From NCBI GenBank assembly GCA_038380435.1, contig JAWZYU010000001.1, forward strand, positions 19,014,001 to 19,078,000: a stretch of 64,000 bases of DNA, written 5' to 3'. The notes below the pieces were generated by a model. That model made no database searches. It was not told where the DNA came from and saw only the letters and a program-made list of their open reading frames with translations. A program made the translations under genes and the position numbers. This document shows positions 33,796 through 44,076 of the stretch, in pieces (the first letter of the stretch is position 1; the number at the start of each line of letters is the position of its first letter). Origin of the DNA: Ryuthela nishihirai. Taxonomy: Eukaryota; Arthropoda; Arachnida; Araneae; Heptathelidae.

Positions 33796-34542
33796 CTCTT
33801 GGTGCCATCCATAAGATGTAGTACTGTCCTGTATAGTGAAAAGTCGGATGGCATCATTCAATCATATTCCAGCGTTGGGTTGGGTTGTTTTACCTCTGAG
33901 CGGCACTTTTTTGCACACCATGGGCTAAATGGCCAGGTCACATGGACCCCGAAGGCTCAGAGAAGGTTGTTGAAGGGGACCCATTGGAACAGCTGTTGGG
34001 AGACAGATGGTAGCCTCCCGTCAAAGCCATCCAGCGTGTTCTTTAACGTGCACAGGGTATGGCTCTCCCGCACAAGGGCCACGGCTTAACGTCCAATCCG
34101 ACGGACGTCGGCCTTTCCAAGCCCATCGGTGTCCCCTACTGACCATGGGTAGGGCGCGGAATTTTGCGGAGGTAAATCTCAACGCTGACCCAGCTGGGAC
34201 TCGAACCTGGGAAGTACAGATTACGAGCCTGGCGCGCTACCGACTGTGCCACCCGCGCCCCTCATATTCCAGCACTAGAAGAATATGCTCCTTGGAGTCC
34301 AATGGCTTTACGGCGATGAGTTTCTCCTTGAACTGGAAACTTCCTTGTGCCAACATTTTGTCTAATATCTCGGCATTGCGGAGGGTCAGATTGTACCAAC
34401 CACTACCGAAGCTGAAGAGACAAGAGCCGCACTTCTCTCCAAACTGGTTGTAGAGCTCCATTATAAAGTACGAAGGCGGATTCTGATTGCTATGACAAAG
34501 GATACCAATAGATGGCGCCTCAGAACGCCCGTCATGGTTGAT
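33775..34542 (-). pseudogene. Candidate decayed host exon, split by a SINE1
   Basis: On the minus strand a splice acceptor-like TTAATTTTTCAG is followed at 34542 by an open frame of about 92 codons. It is rich in features of a folded protein (ILCHSNQNPPSYFIMELYNQ, CGSCLFSFGSGWYNLTL, FKEKLIAVKPLDSK, ILLVLEY). A SINE1 (33874-34261) interrupts it. With the insert ignored, the same frame continues as MMPSDFSLYRTVLHLMDGTK and HLRVLV after one TGA at 33858-33860. A tandem copy of the end at about 33180-33250 reads VLVDVYQNADIKTAEQLGEY. I do not recognise the family. It matches no transposon protein I know, and the codons look selected rather than random. Upstream exons were not found. Confidence 0.45.
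33874..34261 (-). mobile_element. SINE1 in candidate exon
   Basis: Full length, target duplication TCATATTCCAGC (33862-33873, 34262-34273). Confidence 0.96.
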
Positions 34543-34672
34543 CTGAAAAATTAAGAACCAAAATCAATCAAAGGAAATTACCAAATTTTTGACATCACTT
34601 AAAGAATCATACTATATAAACAATTCTTATACTTTTGATTTTAATATTTCATATATTTATATATATATATAA

Positions 34673-34857
34673 ACTGGTGGATTCTTGTGCTAATCTTTAT
34701 ACTAATAATTATCTATAAATATATTTTATTTAGGAAGAAAATTATTCTTATTTATTATCAAATATAATAATGATACTTAATATAAATAAATTTTTTCCTA
34801 GATAAAATATATTTATAAATGAATATTAGTATAAAAAATAGCGCAGAATCCACCAGT
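34673..34857. mobile_element. Foldback MITE
   Basis: A 185-bp AT-rich unit whose two halves are inverted copies of each other (arms about 90 bp, imperfect), starting ACTGGTGGATTCT and ending GAATCCACCAGT. No coding capacity; superfamily undetermined. Confidence 0.88.
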
Positions 34858-35006
34858 AATAATATTAAAATTAAAAATAGAAGAATTGTCAATTTTGAAA
34901 TGCTACTTAAGCTGACGTCATATATTGGAGTTTGACTTTCTGTTGGTACAGGGATTAACGGAATGGTACTGGGAGCCTTCTCCTTCAGAATCGGGAGCAA
35001 TTAGCA

Positions 35007-35550
35007 AAGATTGTAGAGGGAGAAGAAGTTAAGCTTCCATAGAGATTAATGTAAAATCGAGTATCGTGCATTTGGCGTAGAGGTGAAACGAACATTACAG
35101 GGGACGAACGCTTTTGCAATTACATGTTACTATCAACTTCCATTCACTTCGCTTTTCCTATTATAACAATTTCCCATTAATATCAATTCTGTTTCCACTT
35201 TCTATGCAACTAAGAAAGCTTCTAATTGTAATAATTTATTTTCTAAATTAACTTCAGGCTAATTTCAAATCTTCTCTATCCGTTCAATTTGTAATTGTTG
35301 GTTCAACGAAAAATAATTCCGATGGAGAAAATACACCTTTATTAAAATCATGATATTATTTTTTTTTCAAATATATAGTGCAGTTACTTTTTTATACTTT
35401 TTTAAAATATAAATTTTTTGATGCATAATTTCCTTGCCCCTTATTGTTTGCTTCCCAGCTTAAACCAATGCACGATACGAATCGAAACAACCAAAAGAAG
35501 TTTAGCTTTGTCAAAGCTAAACTTCTTTTCCTTATACGTTCTTTGGCAAT
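35007..35550. repeat. Dispersed repeat R1, copy 2 (inverted)
   Basis: Reverse complement of 10531-11095 over most of its length. Its right end is replaced by a perfect palindrome (35493-35510 and 35512-35529). Confidence 0.82.
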
Positions 35551-36216
35551 TAGTACCTGCTTAAGGAAATACTGCGGTAATGCTCTTCTTATAGACAGTG
35601 TTATTTCAGATTTTAAATTTCCAAACAGATGGTAGGAGACCTCACTTTTAAGGAAATATAAAAAATTTTTGAGAAAGATTCCTTTAAAAGAGAGAAAGAA
35701 AGAGAGATATGAAAGAGTGACAAATCTGAGGGTAACGAAAACTTAGATGCTCCCTCATCCCTCCGGCATTAATCTTTCTCTCTGATCTGTATACGATACA
35801 TAATATTATTTCCTGTTCGTGCGCCTGTATATGACTTACTGAGGAACATCAACAACTCCTTATTAGTAAATTAAATATGCTTTAACCATGTAAAATTATT
35901 AACTTAGTTTTTGTAATTCTTGAATGAAGTTGTACATACATACAATATCCATGAACTACAAAGGTCCTACCAAAGTGTGTTAATTTATTCTTACGTGCGA
36001 TTACTTCTTATGAAAAGGAGGAAACATTTCAGCGAATTGCAAAATGCAATATGTTTCTATTATTATTAATTATTTTAAAAATTTAAACTAAAAAAGAAAT
36101 TGAAGATGAAATTAAAAAAAAATAAATAATAATAAGGCTCAAATCTTTTCTCCCTCTCGTAACAGGTAATTGTTCATACGCAAAATTTGTCGCTGTTTAT
36201 GTCTATTAGATTTTTG
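35551..36216. other. AT-rich, nothing recognised
   Basis: A purine-rich GAGAGAAAGAAAGAGAG patch near 35690; otherwise nothing seen. Confidence 0.5.
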
Positions 36217-36700
36217 TTTATTTTACCTCTTAGAGGCATTTTTTTTGCACACCATGGGCTAAATGACCAGGTCTTAAGGACCCGAAGGTTTAGAGAAGGT
36301 TTGGAGAGGGAACCCACTGGAACAGCTGTTGGGAGACAGATGGTAGCTTGCGGGAGCGGACAAACTGGAACAGCTGTTGGGAGACAGATGGTAGCTTGCG
36401 GGAGCGGACAAACTGGAACCGCTGTTGGGGGACAGATGGTAGCCTCCCGTCAAGGCCACCAAGCGTATTCTTTAACGTGCACAGAGGGCCACGGGGTGTC
36501 CCTCTGTGCACGTTAAAGCACACGGGGTCACGGCTTTACGTCTCATCCGACAGACGGCGGCCTTTTCAAGCCCATTGGTGTCCCCTACTGACCGTGGTCA
36601 GGGTGGGGAGTTTTGCGGAGATAAATCTCAAAGCTGACCCAGCTGCGACTCGAACCTGGGAACTGTAGATTACGAGCCTGGCGCGCTACCGACTGAGCCG
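36217..36700 (-). mobile_element. SINE1 with internal triplication and inverted duplication
   Basis: Longer than usual because a 48-bp segment (ACTGGAACAGCTGTTGGGAG..) is repeated in tandem from 36316 to about 36459. A perfect inverted repeat (36470-36488, 36500-36518) has also been created at the GTGCACGTTAAAG position. Confidence 0.93.
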
Positions 36701-36800
36701 TCTATTGGATAATTTGACAGTAATCGGGGTTGGGGTTGGCTCATTTTTAGAATTGATCAGGGTGAAAAAATTCTTAATCCTTTCCTGTCTAAGTAGGGTA

Positions 36801-36965
36801 CAGTCGCTCAAAAAAATATCCGAACACTGTGTCCTTCGTGTCACGTGACACGAAGATTGTGACACGAAGATTGTCAGATCACTAATTTCTAAAAAAAATC
36901 GTTGCCAGATATTTTTCTAAATTCTGTAATCAACCATAGTGTTCGGATACTTTTTTGAGCGACTG
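36801..36965. mobile_element. Tc1/mariner-type MITE
   Basis: A 165-bp unit with about 30-bp termini (CAGTCGCTCAAAAAA, TATCCGAACAC) flanked by TA (36799-36800, 36966-36967). It contains a perfect 22-bp palindrome centred on TCACGTGA (36834-36855). Confidence 0.92.
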
Positions 36966-36967
36966 TA

Positions 36968-37321
36968 CCTTACGAGATACCAATGCTCCAGAAGGAAAAT
37001 AAAAATATAAAGAAAGAACTAATTTCGGTTATTTTGACGAGCCACGTAAAATCGGAGTCATGCACATAGAATGACAAACGTTTTATGCGTCATGTTTGAC
37101 GTCATATATTTTCATTTGATATGCAATGTGTTCTGAATTGACCTTTGAGCTGGCATGATATGGGGAAACGGCTACAGTTTTTGCCAAAACCACGAGCCAT
37201 TCACGTTATCTACCGCAAAAGATGTCAACAGTTAAAAGAACAACATAAAATGTAAGAAATTTGAAAACTTTTATTTTCAATAGTAAGCACTAAAATAGGG
37301 AATGGTACAGAAGTGTTGAAA
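36968..37321. other. Nothing recognised
   Basis: Unique-looking AT-rich DNA. Confidence 0.5.
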
Positions 37322-37655
37322 ATTGGATTGAGCGCCACTTTTTTTCGCACACAATGGGCTAAATGAACAGGTCACAAAGACCCCCCAAAGTTTCAGAGAA
37401 GGTGGGAGGAGGGGACCCACTGGACAGCTGTTAGGAGACATATGGTAACTTCACATCAAGTCGTGTTCTTTAACGTGCATTGGCTATGGCTCTTCCGCAT
37501 ACGGGGCCAAGGTTTAACGTCCCATCTGATGGACGGCGGTCTTTCCAAGCCTATCGATTGACCGAGAGCAGGGCGGGGAATTTTGCGGAGATAAATCTCA
37601 ACGCTGACCTAAGCGGGACTCGAACCTGAGAACTACAGATTAAATCCCTGGCAGC
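37322..37655 (-). mobile_element. SINE1, old diverged copy
   Basis: Recognisable along its body but with many substitutions and deletions; the 5' end of the head is missing. Confidence 0.85.
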
Positions 37656-37801
37656 AGTGTTAAAAAAAAGAGGCCATAATATGCATAATCAAATTTTATT
37701 AGTTATTTATATAAGATTATTGTCGACTATTTTATATTTGTGTTGTTAAATTTCTCAGCGAAACTTTTTGAATTATTTAATAATAATTTACCTCTCAAAC
37801 A

Positions 37802-38188
37802 GGGGCTGGGGTGGCTCAGTCGGTAGCGCGCCAGGCTCATAATCTGTAGTTCCCAGATTCGAGTCCCAGCTGGGTCAGCGTTGAGATTTATCTCCGCAAA
37901 AATTCCCCGCCCTGCCCACGGTCAGTAGGGGACACCGATGGGCTTGGAAAGGCCGCCGTCCGTCGGATGGGACGTTAAGCCGTGGCTCCGTGTGCGGGAG
38001 AGCCATACCCTGTGCACGTTAAAGAACACGCTTGATGGCCTTGACGGAGGCTACCAACATCTGTCTCCCAACAGCTGTTCCAGTGGGTCCCCTCCCCCAA
38101 CCTTCTCTGAGCCTTCGGGGTCCATGTGACTTGGCCATTTACCCCATGGTGTGCAAAAAAGTGCCGCTCAGAGGTAAAACAACCCAAC
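37802..38188 (+). mobile_element. SINE1 first unit of a 1.5-mer
   Basis: Full-length copy; the anticodon position reads CAT instead of CGT. Its tail runs directly into a second partial unit (CCCAAC|GTTAAAG). The whole 1.5-mer is flanked by ACCTCTCAA(A/G)CA (37790-37801, 38357-38368). Confidence 0.94.
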
Positions 38189-38356
38189 GTTAAAGAACAC
38201 GCTGGATGGGCTTGACGGGAGGCATCTGTCTCCCAACAGCTGTTCCAGTGGATAACCTCCCCCAACCTACTCTGAGCCTTCGGGGTCCATGTGACCTGGC
38301 CATTTAGGCCATGGTGTGCAAAAAAAGTGCGCTCAGAGGTAAAACAATCCAATCCA
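38189..38356 (+). mobile_element. SINE1 second unit (3' half) of a 1.5-mer
   Basis: Starts at GTTAAAGAACACGCTGG and runs to an AATCCAATCC tail. Joined at the same internal position as the second unit at 57280. Confidence 0.94.
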
Positions 38357-38530
38357 ACCTCTCAAGCAGTTTCTTGCACAGAGGTCTGATAATGGCTTGT
38401 TAGTTAAATACGCCCTAGAGAAGATTTATGAGGAAGGCGAGACCTCAAGAGAAAGACATCCATAACTTATCTGGGTCTGGAACCAGGCTCTTTTGATCAG
38501 TATCTGAGCTCCCTAACCACTCGGCACAAT
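38357..38530 (-). mobile_element. SINE2, decayed
   Basis: Minus-strand SINE2 remnants: CTCAAGCAG, CACAGAGGTCTGA, GGAACCAGG and CCTAACCACTCGG. The SINE1 1.5-mer is inserted in its tail. Confidence 0.75.
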
Positions 38531-38533
38531 CAT

Positions 38534-41229
38534 ATAAAGGTCAGATTCTTAAAAATAATCTTAAATTTCTCTTTTCATGGAGGGACGACAATAAGCATCA
38601 CCAAGGCGTGGGTCTGCTTCTCAGCAGACACTAGTGATGCTCTTCTAGGATATGAGTGCATTAATGAAAGGTTTCTTACAGCAAAATTTCAGACAAGCAT
38701 TAAAGACTTGAATGTTATCTGCTGTTATGCCTCCACTGAGGATGAGGATGAGAAGGATAGGTTTTACGGACAACTTCAGGATATTTTGAATTCTGACAGG
38801 AAAGGAGATATTACCCTTGTTCTTGGTGACTTCAATGCCAAAGTTGGTACTGACTCTGACCTTTGGGGAAGAGTAATAGGCCCTTTTGGTATTGGTAGCT
38901 GCAATGGCAATGTCTCCTACAGGTAAGTAAACTCAATGGATTCAGAATAACTAACACTTATTACAAACACCGCGACATACATAAGTACACATAGGTTTCA
39001 CCCGATGGGCTGCATAAGAATATGATTGATTTTATATTAATTAACAGCAAATGGGCTAGTTCTGTTAGAATTACCAGGTCATATAGGGGAGCTGAAATTG
39101 GATCTGACCATTACCTTGTTAAAAGTGTCTTGCAACTTAAACTTAAAAAGTGTTGAGCTAGGGTTAAAAAATTTACTTTTAATACGGAAGCTCTGAAAGA
39201 TCCAGTTATAGCTAAAGCTTACCATGATAGGTTACTTAATCATTATGACAGTCATGGTATGCTTACTACTGAAGTTGAGGGAGAATGGGATCATTTTAAA
39301 CAGGCTTTTTTGGAAACTAACAGTACTCTTTTAGGAAAAAAGGAGCAGAGGAGGCAGAATTATTTAAGTGATAAGGCAATTGAGCTTATTTCGGAAAGAA
39401 AGAACTGCAGGAATATCCTTAATCAATACCCTACTAGTCCTAATAGAAAGCATTACAGAGAACTTAATAAACGTGTAAAAGATCAGTTAGCTGCTGATAA
39501 GAATCTTTGGCTTGATGGTTTGGCTGACAAAGCTGAGGAAGCAGTTAGACAGCACAACACCAGATAGTTAATGTTTTGTGTGGTAGAAAACGAAGAGGTA
39601 TACAGGGATTGAAGGATAAACAAGGTAATATTATAGAAGGTGAGGATTCTGTCATGGCTAGATGGGTTGAGCATTTCAGTGATATTCTAAACAATGCGGT
39701 TAATTCTATTCCCATTGTTTGCAATGATGATAGAAGCATTGGTGGCTTTAATGTTGGCCCTATAACACAATCTGAAATTATTTTGGCTGTTTCTAAACTT
39801 AAACCACATAAATCCCTAGGGGTAAATGAAATTACTACGGAAATGCTTAGAGCTGGGAATGTTTCGGTTACCACTTTGATGACTGAAATTCTGAATATCA
39901 TTTATGATAAAGGCATGGTTCCTAAGGATTTTCCCAGAGTTATTGTTATCCCTATTTTCAAAAAAGGTGATCGCAGTTCTTGTGATAACTATAGGGGTAT
40001 CAGCCTACTCATTGTTATAGGTAAAGTTCTTTGCATGATTGTGCTTAATAGAATTAAGAATCTGGTTGACAGTCAATTGCGTGATGAGCAATGTGGATTC
40101 AGAAGTGGTAGGGGATGTGTGGATCAGATATTTTCACTCAGGCAGATTCTTGAGAAATGTTTAGAGTTTCAGAAACCTTTGGTTGCTAGCTTTGTTGATT
40201 TCAAAAAGGCTTTCGATTCTGTTGATCGTCATAATTTGTGGTTGATTGTCAGATCATGTGGTATACCAGACAAGTTAGTTAACATAATGAAAGCTGTCTA
40301 TAATAACACTGAGTCGTGTGTGAGAGTTGGTAAGGCTTGTAGCAATTGGTTTATTATTGCTTCTGGTGTTCGACAAGGGTGCATTTTGTCTCCTTTTCTC
40401 TTTAGTTTGGTCATTGATTATGTTATGCGAAATTCACTTCAAAGGGAAGATTTTGGCCTTAAATGGACTGGAGATACTAAAATTTCTGATTTAGATTATG
40501 CTGGTGATTTAGTCCTTTGGGCAAATGATGTTGATGAGATGCACTCTTTCATTCGAGGTGTTGATGAAACTGGTAATAGAGTAGGTTTGGTTATAAACAG
40601 AGAGAAAACTAAAGTGATGAAAATTGTTTGCTCTATAACAGATACTGGTGATGTGCGGCATGAGATTAACAGATGAATAGGGATTGCTGCCGGGACTTTT
40701 AAGAATCTATGGTGAGTGTGGAGAAATATGCGTATACACCTAAAGAATAAAATTAGACTGTATAATAGTTTGGTTCTTTCTAGGGTTAGTTATGGTAATG
40801 AAAGTTGGACACTTTGTAAACAAGATAACAGGAAACTAAATGCTTTTGATTCCAGATGCTTACGCAGTATCTTGGGCATTAGGTGATTCAACTTTGTAAC
40901 CAATGATGAGGTTAGGCAAAGGAGTTTGCAACCTCCTTTAAGCAGCATATTGTGCAGAGATAGACTCCGTCGGTTTGGCCATGTTGCCCGTATGAATAAT
41001 TATAGATTGGCGAATAGGGTTATGAACAGTGTGCCTAAAGGCCTCAGAAAGAAGGAGAGATCTAGGATGCGGTTGGCAGACAATGTCAAACAGGACCTTG
41101 TTAGAATTGGTGTGCAATGGCCAGATGCAGTAGATGTAGCTCAGGATAGACTTGCTTGGAGAACTAAATTGCACGGTCTGGTTGGACCTCCGTTGCCCAT
41201 GGCTGCTTGAGGATGCTGATGATGACGAG
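38534..41229 (+). pseudogene. LINE-A copy E (RTE-like), best preserved
   Basis: 5'-truncated within the endonuclease N-terminus. It retains YASTEDEDEKDRFYGQLQ, LVLGDFNAKVG and GSDHYLVK, a linker with KEQRRQNYLSDKAIELISE, and a 366-codon open RT region (39576-40676). The C-terminal SRVSYGNESWTLCKQDNRKL and RLRRFGHVARMNNYRLANRV lie in other frames. It ends GGATGCTGATGATGACGAG. A few stops and a frameshift separate the segments, so it is not autonomous now. Very similar to copy B, so probably a recent family. Confidence 0.94.
39576..40676 (+). CDS. Reverse transcriptase fragment of LINE-A
   Basis: The longest meaningful frame in the window, 366 codons. Visible RT blocks: DNYRGISLLIVIGKVL, LRDEQCGFRSGRGCVDQIF, ASFVDFKKAFDSVDRHNLW (first catalytic Asp) and ASGVRQGCILSPFLFSLVID. 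The active-site block reads DLDYAGDLVLW, so the expected YADD has Gly in place of the first Asp, a change that should abolish polymerisation. NREKTKVMKI follows. The ATG is only the first in the frame; the native polyprotein would start upstream in the endonuclease. Expression is not expected. Confidence 0.8.
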   Translation: MCGRKRRGIQGLKDKQGNIIEGEDSVMARWVEHFSDILNNAVNSIPIVCNDDRSIGGFNVGPITQSEIILAVSKLKPHKSLGVNEITTEMLRAGNVSVTTLMTEILNIIYDKGMVPKDFPRVIVIPIFKKGDRSSCDNYRGISLLIVIGKVLCMIVLNRIKNLVDSQLRDEQCGFRSGRGCVDQIFSLRQILEKCLEFQKPLVASFVDFKKAFDSVDRHNLWLIVRSCGIPDKLVNIMKAVYNNTESCVRVGKACSNWFIIASGVRQGCILSPFLFSLVIDYVMRNSLQREDFGLKWTGDTKISDLDYAGDLVLWANDVDEMHSFIRGVDETGNRVGLVINREKTKVMKIVCSITDTGDVRHEINR

Positions 41230-41577
41230 GTTTGTTTGGTTTGTTTTACCTCTGAGCGGCATTTTTTGCACACCATGTGGTAAATGGCCAGGTCACATGA
41301 ACCCCGAAGATTCAGAGAAGGTTTGGAAAGGGGACCCACTGGAACAGCTGTTGGGAGACAGATGGTAGCTTCCCGTCAAGGCCATCCAGTGTGTTCTTTA
41401 ACGGGCTCTCCCGCACACGGTGCCACGGCTTAACGTCCCATCCATTGGACGGCGGTCTTTCGAAGCTCATCGGTGTCCTCTACTGACCGTGGGCAGGGCG
41501 GGGAGTTTTCCAGAGATAAATCTTAATGCTGACCCAGCTGGGACTCGAACCTGGAAACTGCAGATTACGAGCCTGGC
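41230..41577 (-). mobile_element. SINE1 with deletion, truncated head
   Basis: Directly follows the LINE-A tail. It lacks the GTGCACAGGGTATG segment, and the head stops after TGGCGCC. Confidence 0.88.
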
Positions 41578-41632
41578 GCCAATACGAGGCTCAAGGACCC
41601 CAAGGGCTAATAGAAGGTCTATGAAAGGTCCG

Positions 41633-41790
41633 GTTGTTTTACCTCTGAACGTCATCTTTTTTTTTTGCACATAATATGTTGAAGGAAGGGGGCTCACTAG
41701 ACAGCTGCTAGGAAACAGATGGTAACCTCCCATCAAGTCCACCCATTGTGTTCTTTAATATGCACAGGGTATGGTTCTCCCACACTTGGG
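41633..41790 (-). mobile_element. SINE1, 3' half only
   Basis: TTGTTTTACCTCTGAACG through GTTCTCCCACAC; diverged. Confidence 0.75.
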
Positions 41791-42170
41791 GGTGATTCAG
41801 TCAGTAGCGCACCAGCCCCATAATCAGCAGTTCCCAGGTTAGAGACCCCACTGGGCCAGTGTTGTGATTTATCTCTGCCAAACTCCCCATCTGGCTCTCG
41901 GTCTATAGGAGACACCAATCGGCTTGGAAAGGCTGTTGTCAATCAGATCGGATATTAAGCTGTGGTCTGTGTGCGGGAGAGCAATACCCTGTGCATGTTA
42001 AAGAACACGCTGGATGGCCTTGACAGGAGGCTACAATCTGCTCCCCAACAGCTGTCCAGCAGCTCCCCTCTCCCCAACCTTTTCTGAGCTCTTGGTCTTG
42101 AGATCTGTCTATTTAGCCCATTGTGTGCAAAAAAAAGTGCCGCTCAGAGGCAAAACAAACCAAACCTAGC
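41791..42170 (+). mobile_element. SINE1, old diverged copy
   Basis: Head GGGTGATTCAGTCAGTAGCG with CAT at the anticodon position, B box decayed (GGTTAGAGACC), body and GTGCCGCTCAGAGG tail clear. Confidence 0.85.
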
Positions 42171-42288
42171 AGCTGTCTAATGGTTCCTCCTGCTCAAATC
42201 TTTTCTCAGCTTTCAGAGTATTTGCCATTATGTTAAAAAAGAGACTCCCAGATGTCAAACAGCCGAATCCTTTCCCAACTTTTTCAGG

Positions 42289-42667
42289 TTGTGTTACCTC
42301 TGAGCGGCACTTTTTTGCACACCATGGGCTAAAAGGCCAGGTCACATGGACCCCGAAGGCTCAGAGAAGGTTGGGGGAGTATACCCACTGAAACAGCTGT
42401 TGGGAGACAGATGGTAACCTCCCGTCAAGACCATCCAGCGTGTTCTTTAACGTGCACAGGGTATGGTTCTCCCGCACACGGGGCCACGGCTTAACGTCTT
42501 ATCCGACGGACGGCGGCCTTTCCAAGCCCATCGGTGTCCCCTACTGACCGTGGGCAGGGCGGGGAATGTTTGCGGAGATAAATCTCAACGCTGACCCAAC
42601 TGGGACTCAAAACCTGGGAACTACAGATTACGAGCCTGGCGCGCTACCGACTAAGCCACCCCCGCCC
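42289..42667 (-). mobile_element. SINE1, full length
   Basis: Target duplication CAACTTTTTCAGG (42276-42288, 42668-42680). Confidence 0.96.
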
Positions 42668-42680
42668 CAACTTTTTCAGG

Positions 42681-42996
42681 AGCTAATAGTAACTTCAACA
42701 GGCCATGTCGACTTTGTAACATTCAACGTTTTTTGCTTTAACAAATAAATAGAAAAATTTCTTTTGGTTTAGTAGAGACTAAACAAATATTTAGATTCGT
42801 ATTTTCTGAAATTCCAACAGTTTGGTCTTCCTTCGTTGTAGGGCGCTAAATTTGGAAAAGTGTAAAATTTTACTATTCTAAATTATTATTTGTTTATGCT
42901 CAAAAATTGATATTTCATTTATGTTGTAGAGTAACTAAGGGGTTTGCATTCAAATCTTGATTTGCCCATTTATATTCGGGTGGATGGGGGAGAACC
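42681..42996. other. AT-rich, nothing recognised
   Basis: No feature seen. Confidence 0.5.
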
Positions 42997-43009
42997 TTTC
43001 TTCTTTAAG

Positions 43010-43389
43010 TTGTTGGGTTGTTTTACCTCTGAGCGGCACATTTTTTGCACACCATGGGCTAAATGGCCATGGTCACAAGGACCCCGAAGGCTCGGTGAAG
43101 GTTGGGGGAGGAGACCCACTGAAACAACTGTTGGGAGACAGATGGTAGCCTCCCGTCAAGGCCATCCGTCGTCTTTTTTAACGTGCACAGGGTATGGTTC
43201 TCCAGCACGAGGGTCCACGGATTTACGTCCCATCCGACGGACGTCGGCCTTTCCCAGCCCATCGGTGTCCCCTACAGACCCTGGGGGGAATTTTGCGGAG
43301 ATAAATCTCAGAGCTGACCCAGCTGGGATTCGAACCTGGGAACTACAGATTACGAGCCTGGCGCGCTACCAAATGAGCCACCCAATTTC
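43010..43389 (-). mobile_element. SINE1, head end lost
   Basis: Lacks the GGGGCGG start; 12-bp duplication TTCTTCTTTAAG (42998-43009, 43390-43401). Extra changes in the body (GACCCTGGGGGG deletion). Confidence 0.93.
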
Positions 43390-43428
43390 TTCTTCTTTAA
43401 GAAATAGTTTAAAAAGTTTTTTTTTTTA

Positions 43429-43704
43429 GTGGGTGGGACTACTGAATTAGCCGCAACTTTAAAGGGCGATGAAATCGAAACTGACATTATTTTAAGTTCT
43501 TTTATGACACGTTTTCAAAAGATGAAAAGATATTCAGAGTTTTTTCATTTCAGAAATTCAATTTCTTTGGGTTCGATTGTATTGATGAAACGCTACAATT
43601 CGGAATTTCAGAATTTAGCAATAGATTCAATAGTGCTCTCTAATGCTAAAACACTGTTGAAAAATACCGAAAACGAATATTACATGCGATCTATGTATAA
43701 ATAA
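43429..43704 (+). CDS. Unrecognised 91-codon open frame
   Basis: Preceded by a T-run and AG (a possible splice acceptor) and open through GDEIETDIILSSFMTRFQKM and SNAKTLLKNTENEYYM to a stop created by a SINE2 insertion. Without the SINE2 the frame would end a few codons later anyway. No family recognised; it may be a chance frame or a remnant. Confidence 0.2.
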   Translation: MGGTTELAATLKGDEIETDIILSSFMTRFQKMKRYSEFFHFRNSISLGSIVLMKRYNSEFQNLAIDSIVLSNAKTLLKNTENEYYMRSMYK

Positions 43705-43906
43705 ATAAATAAATACCCCCTCAAGCAGCTGCTTCCCACAGAGGTCTGACAGGAGCTTGTCAGTTTATATGCCATAGTTGAAGGTCTGAGAGGATGGCAG
43801 GACCTCAGAGAAAAACGACACATATATCCATGACTTACCCGGGGCTCGAACCCAGGTCCCTTAGATCAGTAGCCAAGCGCGCTAACCACTCGACCATGGG
43901 ACGGCG
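43700..43906 (-). mobile_element. SINE2, full length
   Basis: Complete, head CCGTCCCATGG at the right, AAATAAATAAAT tail at the left. Target duplication about CGA(T/C)CTATGTAT. Confidence 0.93.
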
Positions 43907-44076
43907 ACCTATGTATGCTAGAACTATTTAATTTGATGGTAGAATGGGGGACAGAATCTAGGGGAGGGAGGAGAGCATGCCTACCCTCGCTAAAAATACT
44001 AGAAAGGTAATGACGGCAATTTTTTTTTTATTAAACTCTTATATTTCGCGCATTTTTTAAGAAATTCTTTAAAGAC

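Noticed and set aside
40480..40520. Active LINE-A reverse transcriptase
   Set aside because: The YxDD motif reads YAGD, and stops/frameshifts separate the endonuclease, RT and C-terminus.
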